From Clostridia bacterium (GTDB taxonomy: Bacteria > Bacillota > Clostridia > Oscillospirales > CAG-272), in NCBI GenBank assembly GCA_017457465.1, contig JAFTHJ010000169.1:1-11769 (forward strand): 11,769 nucleotides of DNA, in the 5' to 3' direction. Under the pieces are notes generated by a model. It did no database searches. It was not told where the DNA came from and worked only from the letters and a program-made list of their open reading frames with translations. Made by a program: the position numbers and the translations under genes. Shown piece after piece: positions 6,734 to 11,769 of this stretch; the first letter of the stretch is position 1; each line of letters begins with the position of its first letter.

Positions 6734-7256
6734 TATAAACCGCGAAGCCATAATAAAAAGGATTCTCGTCTGGGGAGCGACGCTTTTTATTCTCGCGGTA
6801 GCTCAATGCTCCTTCTTTACGGGACTCACATTTATACCCGCCGTTCCGAATATAGTTCTCGGTGCGGTTGCCGCGATATCTGTTTTTGACACACAGCGCA
6901 CTGCCGCCGTATGCGGAATCGCGGGCGGATTTCTTTGCGACGCGCTCGGCGGCTCGGGAATCTCCCTCTCGCCTATCGCGCTTTTTCTCGTGGCGATAGT
7001 ATGCTCCGAGCTCTCCAAAAAGCTTATCCCAAGCTTTCTCACGTGGTCAGCCCTCCTTATCCCCGCGTCTCTCGTCGGAGCGGTCTTTACCCTCATAAAC
7101 ATCTCGGTCTCGTTCGGGCGCCCCGCATTCGGCTACCTGCTCAAGAGCGTACTGCTCCCCGAGCTTCTTATGACGGTATTATTCTCTCTCCCTCTGTTCT
7201 TTATAGTCAAGCTCTGCGCCCGTCTTGTCGACGCCAAGAGCAAATTTAAAATATAA
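6711..7256 (+). CDS. mreD: rod shape-determining protein MreD
   Basis: MreD is an integral membrane partner of MreC in the elongasome. This 181-residue protein is very hydrophobic, with about five or six helices (roughly 18-38, 43-60, 64-79, 85-100, 108-131 and 148-173). A basic N-terminus (MRPRRRNDINREAIIKR) predicts that the N-terminus is inside. The length and the position right after mreC are typical, and the family is poorly conserved in sequence, so context carries much of the call. Its ribosome binding site GGAGG, 8 nt before the ATG, lies inside the end of mreC. With the 23-nt overlap this indicates translational coupling. PBP2 follows after 36 nt. Confidence 0.93.
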   Translation: MRPRRRNDINREAIIKRILVWGATLFILAVAQCSFFTGLTFIPAVPNIVLGAVAAISVFDTQRTAAVCGIAGGFLCDALGGSGISLSPIALFLVAIVCSELSKKLIPSFLTWSALLIPASLVGAVFTLINISVSFGRPAFGYLLKSVLLPELLMTVLFSLPLFFIVKLCARLVDAKSKFKI

Positions 7257-7292
7257 GTCGGAATTCAACCCAAAAATATTCAGGAAAGGCAG

Positions 7293-9335
7293 GTGCTTAC
7301 GTTGAAAAAGAGCTTTAACAGTACAGCGAGATATATCTCTGTTCTTTCTGTTTTTGTCGTGGTTATGCTCGTTTACGTTGTAGTACTTGCCGTGATACAG
7401 GTAAAGGGCGCAAAGAGTCCCGTGGAGGAAAATCCCGCGGCATACACGAGGACGGTGACAGTCTCGGGGCTTCGCGGCGAGATTTACGACCGCAACGGAG
7501 TCCTGCTGGTTGGAAACAGCACCAGCTATGACCTGATTCTCGAATACGGCGCTATCCCCGATACCACCTCCGAGCTTAACCGAGTGATACTTGAAATATT
7601 CGAGGCGATAGAGGCGACAGAAAGCGAGGACAAGCTCTGTGAGGACTACTATATCTTCCACGGAACCTATCCCCGCCTTCATTATTTGGAAGAGGTGACC
7701 TACAGTAATTCCCCCGAATACGAATACCTTGCCGAGATTCTTGACGCGAACGGGATTGAGGAGCCGCAGACCGTCGAGGAGCTTGAGGAAGCTCTCGACA
7801 AGCTGGTAGATATATTCATATCGAAATACAAGCTTGACCCCGCGCTCTATTCTCCCTCGGAGATAACCACGCTTTTGCGGGTAAGATACGGTATGGAAAG
7901 AATAAAATTCGGAGTCTATCAGCCCTATACCATAGCCTCCGATATCGATATGGAGCTTGTCTCATACATAAAGGAGGCAAACATTGAGGAGGCTACTCTC
8001 AAGGTAAGCTCCGAGAGGCATTACGAATACCCAGGCTACGCCTCGCATATTCTCGGCAGACTCGGAAAGATTCAAGCAGAAGATGCCGATTATTATACCA
8101 AACTCGGATATCCCCTTGATTCCTATGTCGGAACCTCGGGCTGCGAAAAGGAATTCGAGGAAGCGCTCCACGGTCAGGACGGCACTATGGAAATAAGCTA
8201 TGACGCCGACGGAAATATAATAAGTGAGGAATATATAAAACAACCGATAAGCGGAAATGACGTATATCTGACGATAGATATTGAGCTTCAGATAGAAGCC
8301 GAGGACAGCTTGAGAGACACAATAAATTCTTCCTCTCTTCCCTACTCGGAGGCGGGAGCCGTCGTCGCGCTTGACCCGAATAACGGCGATGTACTCGCGA
8401 TAGCCTCTTATCCTACATACGACCTGACGCAGTTCGGAAGTCAGGAATATTTCAATTCTCTTTTGGAAAACCCCGCAAATCCCCTATTCGACAGGGCGCT
8501 CCTCGGAGAATATGCCCCAGGCTCAATATATAAGCTCGGCTCGGCTCTCTCGGCACTTGAAAACGAACAAATAAACCGCTCGACAGAAATAAATTGCTCT
8601 AAAATATATCCTCACCTGCACAATCCCACCTGTCTCGGAACTCACGGAGATATCAATGTAATAAAGGCGATAGGCGTGTCCTGTAACTGCTTCTTCTATG
8701 AAATCGGTATGCAAATGGGAATCGATAAAATCAGCCAGTACACTACAGGACTCGGTCTCGGCGTTCCAACGGGAATAGAGCTTCCCGAAAGAACGGGAAC
8801 CGTGGCGGGAAGTAAATTCCGCGATGAAAACGGACTCACACCTTGGGGACAGGGTGACGACCTCTCGGCGGTTATCGGTCAGTCCGACCATACCTATACC
8901 CCGCTTCAGCTCGGCGTTTTTGTCTCCTCGATATCCAACGGCGGTGACAGATATAACGCCCACCTGCTCCATTCGGTCAAGAAGTTTTATACAGGCGAGA
9001 CGGTGTTTGAGTACACCCCGACGGTGTTGAATACAGTTGAGTTTTCACAAACCACATATGACACACTTATAGACGGTATGAGACAGGTTATCCTTGAAAG
9101 TCCGAACCTCGTGGGATATTTCGACGATGTCGGCGTGACCGTCGGCGGCAAGACAGGTACGGCAGAGGTCAGCGGAAAGAAGGATTTTGCTCTGTTCGCG
9201 GGTGTCGCTCCGCTTGATAACCCCGAGATAGTCGCCGTATGCGTCCTTGAGGAGGGGGTCAACGGAAGATACGCCGCCATCCCCGTGTCGGATATATTTA
9301 AGAAATATTTTGTAAAAATTTTTTCAGACGGATAA
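7293..9335 (+). CDS. mrdA: penicillin-binding protein 2 (class B, elongation transpeptidase)
   Basis: This DD-transpeptidase cross-links peptidoglycan on the outer face of the membrane during elongation. It has 680 residues: a short cytoplasmic tail, one transmembrane anchor (about 15-38), a dimerisation/pedestal domain beginning around RTVTVSGLRGEIYDRNG, and a C-terminal transpeptidase domain. The three active-site motifs are intact: SxxK as SIYK (S411, K414), SxN as SCN (463-465) and KTGT (620-623, in GGKTGTAEV). The pedestal holds an acidic insert (about 105-170), which fits the variable Firmicutes PBP2 length. The start is uncertain. GTG at 7293 has AGGA 7 nt upstream, and TTG at 7302 has AGGTG 6 nt upstream; they differ by three residues. 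It is the last classical gene of the mre cluster. Divisome PBP (FtsI/SpoVD) is less likely because the gene follows mreCD. Confidence 0.95.
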   Translation: MLTLKKSFNSTARYISVLSVFVVVMLVYVVVLAVIQVKGAKSPVEENPAAYTRTVTVSGLRGEIYDRNGVLLVGNSTSYDLILEYGAIPDTTSELNRVILEIFEAIEATESEDKLCEDYYIFHGTYPRLHYLEEVTYSNSPEYEYLAEILDANGIEEPQTVEELEEALDKLVDIFISKYKLDPALYSPSEITTLLRVRYGMERIKFGVYQPYTIASDIDMELVSYIKEANIEEATLKVSSERHYEYPGYASHILGRLGKIQAEDADYYTKLGYPLDSYVGTSGCEKEFEEALHGQDGTMEISYDADGNIISEEYIKQPISGNDVYLTIDIELQIEAEDSLRDTINSSSLPYSEAGAVVALDPNNGDVLAIASYPTYDLTQFGSQEYFNSLLENPANPLFDRALLGEYAPGSIYKLGSALSALENEQINRSTEINCSKIYPHLHNPTCLGTHGDINVIKAIGVSCNCFFYEIGMQMGIDKISQYTTGLGLGVPTGIELPERTGTVAGSKFRDENGLTPWGQGDDLSAVIGQSDHTYTPLQLGVFVSSISNGGDRYNAHLLHSVKKFYTGETVFEYTPTVLNTVEFSQTTYDTLIDGMRQVILESPNLVGYFDDVGVTVGGKTGTAEVSGKKDFALFAGVAPLDNPEIVAVCVLEEGVNGRYAAIPVSDIFKKYFVKIFSDG

Positions 9336-9407
9336 TATATTTATTTTGCAAAAATGCAATTCATCTAAAAAGCATCCAGAAGAATAAAATCATCAAAGGA
9401 GAAAAAA

Positions 9408-10406
9408 ATGAACAACAACGAAACCAATGGTAAAAAAAGTGACAAAACAAAAGAAACCATTTCTAATGTTTTGAAAAAAACATCCGAAGCTAGTAAAAAA
9501 GCAGCCAAAGTACTTTCCGAAAAAGTAAAACAAGATTCTCACGATAGAAAAATAAAAAAATATAAGCCTTTGTTTTTGAAGGAGTTTAAAAGCAAAAACT
9601 TCAATATTCCTAATATTATAAAGATTGTAGACGATGCTGTAAGACGTGATATTGATGTTTGCGAGGGAGCAATCGGTTGGACGAAAGTTGTTAAGGGAAC
9701 AGAAGTATTATATTTATATGACGAAGCCGTACAAGCTAGTGGAATAGAGTTCATTCCAAACGTAGGATGCGATCAACTATATTATGTAGACCATTTTGAC
9801 CGAAAAAGATTTATTAAAGTTGATTGTATTTTCGAGCGAGCACACAGCGAAAAGTTAGCAGAACTAGAACGAATCGCATTTTCTCTCGGTGCAAAAAGTT
9901 GCTTAATTGAAATAGATGAATCAAATTTAGACTCATTTGAACAAACGAAAAGGGCGAACACTAATAATACAACAAAAAAATCTGTTCAAGCCAAGAAGTC
10001 TGAACTTTCGACAAAATCTGATATTGACTTCACGCGAAAAGCGGAAACTGTCACCACTCAAAAAAACACACGAAGCGGAACAACAAGAATAAATTTCGAC
10101 GGTAGCAATACGCCAACTCGTCCTACACTAAAATGGTTTGCAAATGATGATATTATAAAAAACCTAATCGAAATGAGATGTAATGGAAACAATTCAGTTC
10201 GTTCAAGAATTTTGACATTAGAAGGTTCTACTTCGGCTACTATGTCCCAAAGCATAGCCTACACAATAGACTATATACTCGCTTCAGAAGCTAAATTAAA
10301 TGCTCCTAAAGTCACCGCCTCTCAAATAAACAAAAGCACCGTTTCTTTAACTACAAAAGCCATAAAAGAAAGCAATAGCAGACTAATTTTCGAACTAGAA
10401 TTCTAA
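9408..10406 (+). CDS. unrecognised AT-rich protein with lysine-rich helical N-terminus
   Basis: I do not recognise this 332-residue protein. Residues 1-50 are very rich in K, S, T and A (SEASKKAAKVLSEKVKQD) and look like an amphipathic helix. No signal peptide or membrane helix is seen. Residues about 55-170 look alpha/beta, with the pattern TEVLYLYDEAV, QLYYVDHFDRKRFIKVDCIF, a helix and AKSCLIEI. About 172-232 is a low-complexity linker of K, T, S, N and Q. The C-terminal 100 residues (from LKWFANDDIIKNLIEMRC) end in alternating strand-like patterns, closing with RLIFELEF. The base composition differs from its neighbours: 60 bases at 9961-10020 contain 19 G/C, whereas 60 bases at 8821-8880 inside mrdA contain 36. 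AAA, AAT and ATT codons dominate. AAAGGAG lies 6 nt before the ATG. Horizontal acquisition downstream of mrdA is likely. No terminator separates it from mrdA, so readthrough expression is possible. Confidence 0.85.
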   Translation: MNNNETNGKKSDKTKETISNVLKKTSEASKKAAKVLSEKVKQDSHDRKIKKYKPLFLKEFKSKNFNIPNIIKIVDDAVRRDIDVCEGAIGWTKVVKGTEVLYLYDEAVQASGIEFIPNVGCDQLYYVDHFDRKRFIKVDCIFERAHSEKLAELERIAFSLGAKSCLIEIDESNLDSFEQTKRANTNNTTKKSVQAKKSELSTKSDIDFTRKAETVTTQKNTRSGTTRINFDGSNTPTRPTLKWFANDDIIKNLIEMRCNGNNSVRSRILTLEGSTSATMSQSIAYTIDYILASEAKLNAPKVTASQINKSTVSLTTKAIKESNSRLIFELEF

Positions 10407-10424
10407 CCACTTACATACCAAATC

Positions 10425-10465
10425 GCGCCGCAGATTCTTCGCTCTCTCAAGAATGACGGCGGCGC
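10425..10465. repeat. GC-rich interrupted hairpin, possible dispersed REP/MITE-like element or terminator
   Basis: Outer arms GCGCCGC (10425-10431) and GCGGCGC (10459-10465) pair perfectly, inner arms ATTCTT (10434-10439) and AAGAAT (10449-10454) pair around a 9-nt loop, and short unpaired bases lie between. The core (AGATTCTTCGCT...GAATGAC) resembles a hairpin phrase I know as recurring in intergenic regions of many bacterial genomes. It sits 18 nt after the AT-rich gene. Only a weak T-rich stretch (TTGTTT) follows, so a terminator role is possible but not clear. Its high GC stands out in an AT-rich spacer. Confidence 0.55.
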
Positions 10466-10469
10466 TTGT

Positions 10470-10496
10470 TTAAAAAGCAAAGAGTTAAAAAGCAAA
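10470..10496 (+). repeat. tandem 12-nt direct repeat
   Basis: TTAAAAAGCAAA occurs at 10470-10481 and 10485-10496, giving a 15-nt period with a 3-nt GAG between copies. It lies in the AT-rich spacer between the hairpin and the promoter at 10561. It could be a slippage product or a protein-binding pair. Confidence 0.5.
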
Positions 10497-10513
10497 TATA
10501 AACAAATTTACCT

Positions 10514-10525
10514 TTTTGTACAAAA
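10514..10525. promoter_or_regulatory. perfect 12-bp palindrome upstream of strong promoter
   Basis: TTTTGTACAAAA is perfectly self-complementary and lies 35 nt upstream of the -35 box of the 74-residue protein gene. Its position suits an activator or repressor site. Its short length and AT-rich arms mean chance cannot be ruled out. Together with the surrounding A/T runs it may instead act as an UP element. Confidence 0.35.
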
Positions 10526-10560
10526 TAATAACATTCTTTTAAAAAATTATGATATCACTA

Positions 10561-10589
10561 TTGACAAAACTGCGCCAATCCTATATAAT
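10561..10589 (+). promoter_or_regulatory. perfect consensus sigma-A promoter for the 74-residue membrane protein
   Basis: TTGACA (10561-10566) and TATAAT (10584-10589) match the housekeeping consensus at all twelve positions with the ideal 17-nt spacer, and A/T-rich DNA precedes the -35. The predicted start near 10596 leaves a 40-nt leader to the ATG. This is the strongest promoter in the window by sequence. Confidence 0.9.
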
Positions 10590-10635
10590 TATACTGTGCT
10601 GATATAAAGCATAATTTGCGAAAGGAGGCTTTACC

Positions 10636-10860
10636 ATGTCTGATAAACTCGTTCGTTTTCTGTTGACTTTCTTTTTGGGTTGGATAGGAAGTATCATTAT
10701 TAACCACACTTCCCTTAAGCCCCAGGGTTACACCTCTAGAACGCTGGCCTACGCGTTCCTTTCTATGGTTACGTTTGGAATATACGGCCTTGTTGCTTCT
10801 ATCTGCAACCTCACCTTTGATCCCGCAAAGGTAAAGAATATAGGTTACAAGAAGGACTAA
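10636..10860 (+). CDS. small two-helix membrane protein, TM2-like topology
   Basis: This 74-residue protein has two hydrophobic segments (about 6-23, FLLTFFLGWIGSIII, and 38-58, TLAYAFLSMVTFGIYGLVAS) joined by a polar turn (NHTSLKPQGYTSR), and ends in a basic tail (KVKNIGYKKD). The FLGWIGS and FGIYGLVASICNL phrases recall TM2-domain and similar small Firmicutes membrane proteins, but I cannot assign a named family. The ribosome binding site AAAGGAGG is 7 nt before the ATG. It is a self-contained transcription unit, with a perfect consensus promoter 47 nt upstream and a strong terminator 28 nt downstream, so high and perhaps constitutive expression is likely. Confidence 0.88.
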   Translation: MSDKLVRFLLTFFLGWIGSIIINHTSLKPQGYTSRTLAYAFLSMVTFGIYGLVASICNLTFDPAKVKNIGYKKD

Positions 10861-10887
10861 TCCTAACCTATTGATGCTACATAAAAG

Positions 10888-10918
10888 CGCAATCGCAATT
10901 TTTGCGGTTGCGTTTTTT
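10888..10918 (+). terminator. intrinsic terminator after the 74-residue protein gene
   Basis: An 11-bp stem (CGCAATCGCAA, 10888-10898, with TTGCGGTTGCG, 10902-10912, one T-G wobble pair) closes a TTT loop and is followed directly by six T residues (10913-10918). It separates the small gene from smpB. Confidence 0.93.
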
Positions 10919-10965
10919 CTCTTAAATAAGATTTAAATAACATTGCTGTTTTCGACACATTTTCC

Positions 10966-10994
10966 TTGCTTTTTTTACAAAAGTATGATAGAAT
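10966..10994 (+). promoter_or_regulatory. promoter of smpB, extended -10
   Basis: TTGCTT (10966-10971) and TAGAAT (10989-10994) are 17 nt apart, with TGA before the -10 forming an extended -10 element. The predicted start near 11001 is about 31 nt before the smpB ATG. Confidence 0.7.
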
Positions 10995-11031
10995 ATATCG
11001 AAGCGTGATTTTTCGGAAGGGAGGAATAATT

Positions 11032-11514
11032 ATGGCACCGAATAAAAAAGCGCCCCAAAAAATAATAGCGCAGAATAAAAAAGCGTGGCACGATTATTTC
11101 GTCGACGAAAAATACGAGGCGGGTATCGCGCTTTACGGTACCGAGGTCAAAAGCGTCCGTATGGGGGCAGTCAACCTTAAGGAATCCTATTGCACGCTGC
11201 GAAACGGCGAGCTTTTTATCGTCGGAATGAGAATAAGCCCCTACGAAAAGGGCAATATTTTCAACCGAGACCCTATGCGCGACAAAAAGCTGCTTATGCA
11301 TAAGCGAGAGATACTCAAGCTCGGCGGACTTGTGGCACAGAAAGGGTATACCCTCGTTCCCCTCTCGCTCTATTTTTCGGGCAAGAATGTCAAAGCCGAG
11401 ATAGGACTCTGCCGAGGCAAGAAGCTTTACGATAAGCGCGACTCGGACGCAAGGCGAGAAGCAGACCGCGAGATGGACAGACGAATGAAAGACTCATCGC
11501 ACTATAGCGACTGA
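11032..11514 (+). CDS. smpB: SsrA-binding protein SmpB
   Basis: SmpB binds the tRNA-like end of tmRNA, brings it to ribosomes stalled on broken messages, and mimics the anticodon arm in the decoding centre. The 160 residues are the usual length. Conserved blocks are NKKAWHDYFVDEKYEAGIAL (15-34), GTEVKSVR (36-43), NLKESYC, the FNRDPMRDKKLLMHKREI segment, and GLCRGKKLYDKRD near the C-terminus, followed by the basic and acidic helical tail that enters the mRNA channel. The ATG at 11032 is chosen for GGGAGG 7 nt upstream; the frame is open to 10966 but that extension contains the promoter. ssrA, which encodes its RNA partner, begins 64 nt downstream on the same strand. Confidence 0.97.
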   Translation: MAPNKKAPQKIIAQNKKAWHDYFVDEKYEAGIALYGTEVKSVRMGAVNLKESYCTLRNGELFIVGMRISPYEKGNIFNRDPMRDKKLLMHKREILKLGGLVAQKGYTLVPLSLYFSGKNVKAEIGLCRGKKLYDKRDSDARREADREMDRRMKDSSHYSD

Positions 11515-11578
11515 CATTTTGATTTTCAATTTCGCCCTTACCTTTTCACCTTTCACTCTTCACTTTTACCTTAAATAC
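11515..11578 (+). other. pyrimidine-rich smpB-ssrA spacer
   Basis: The middle of this spacer is a degenerate run of CTTTTCAC/CTTTCACT/CTTCACTTTT units, almost all C and T with occasional A. There is no convincing -35/-10 pair at the right distance from the tmRNA end and no terminator. This suggests that ssrA is cut from a longer transcript starting at the smpB promoter, with RNase P making the mature 5' end. Confidence 0.4.
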
Positions 11579-11769
11579 GGGCCCGTAAAGGTTTCGACGG
11601 GGATTTTGAGGTATGATAAGCGGGTAGAGCCGGGCAACCTCTTAAACTGCCTAAATTAAAAATTAAACGCTAACGATAAAGTAGCAATGGCTGCCTAACG
11701 GCAGTGCCGCGGCATAAATGCCGCCCGTTCCTCCCGAGAGTATCGCGGCTCGGGACTGAACGTCAAGTA
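11579..11769 (+). ncRNA. ssrA: transfer-messenger RNA (tmRNA), 3' end cut by window edge
   Basis: tmRNA rescues stalled ribosomes and tags the unfinished peptide for proteolysis. The 5' end begins GGGCCCGTAAAGGTTTCGAC, matching the conserved acceptor-arm strand plus the tmRNA-specific T-loop-like TTCGAC signature. The message-like part starts at GCT (11669-11671) and reads ANDKVAMAA then TAA (11696-11698), so the full tag would be A plus ANDKVAMAA, close to known tags ending ALAA or AMAA. The TAA is followed by GC-rich arms (GGCAGTGCC, GCGGCATAAATGCCGC, CCCGAG...CTCGGG) that fit the downstream helices and pseudoknots. About half of the RNA, including the 3' tRNA-like half, lies beyond 11769. 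Confidence 0.95.

Noticed and set aside
6011..6751. Long open frame on the complement of mreC
   Set aside because: It is antisense to a well-supported MreC and looks unlike a natural protein (rich in R, Y, V and S without pattern).
9345..9360. TTGCA/TGCAA hairpin after mrdA as a terminator
   Set aside because: The stem has only five pairs, mostly A-T, and no T tract follows.
10470..10496. CRISPR-like array
   Set aside because: There are only two 12-nt copies with a 3-nt gap, and no cas genes.
11571..11576. TTAAAT as an ssrA -10 box
   Set aside because: It lies only 2 nt before the mature tmRNA end and has no -35 partner at 16-18 nt.

Overview
The window looks like the chromosome of a Gram-positive-type anaerobe of the class Clostridia. 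The evidence is a maf-mreB-mreC-mreD-PBP2 cell-shape cluster, strong AGGAGG-type ribosome binding sites about 7 nt before most starts, sigma-A-like promoters with extended -10 boxes, a BspA-like leucine-rich repeat gene, and a smpB-ssrA pair with a Firmicutes-like tmRNA 5' end. Most of the window has moderate to high GC. The exception is about 9.34-10.63 kb, which is visibly AT-rich. The taxonomic placement is inference.

Left part, minus strand (1-3249). Two small units are read leftward. A sugar-metabolism pair (TIM-barrel isomerase/epimerase, then a Gfo/Idh/MocA dehydrogenase that runs off the left edge) has its own consensus-like promoter, an 18-nt inverted repeat just downstream of the predicted transcription start, and a repeated 11-mer. 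Upstream of it, birA (biotin-protein ligase) and tmk (thymidylate kinase family) are 2 nt apart and probably translationally coupled.

Centre, plus strand (3357-9335). A promoter back-to-back with the birA promoter drives maf, mreB, an unnamed two-helix membrane protein with a leucine-rich-repeat-like segment, mreC, mreD and a class B penicillin-binding protein (PBP2/mrdA). MreB organises wall synthesis from the inside, MreC and MreD span the membrane, and PBP2 cross-links peptidoglycan outside. Spacings are short and mreC and mreD overlap. The gene between mreB and mreC is the non-standard member of the cluster.

Right part (9336-11769). An AT-rich stretch carries a 332-residue protein I do not recognise, followed by a GC-rich hairpin and an AT-rich spacer with small repeats. 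A 74-residue membrane protein then sits under a perfect TTGACA-17-TATAAT promoter and ends in a strong intrinsic terminator. Finally smpB has its own promoter and is followed by ssrA (tmRNA, cut by the window edge), whose tag reads ANDKVAMAA. These two form the trans-translation system that rescues stalled ribosomes.

No CRISPR array, insertion sequence, tRNA or rRNA was seen. The least-explained parts are the LRR membrane gene inside the mre cluster and the AT-rich orphan gene.
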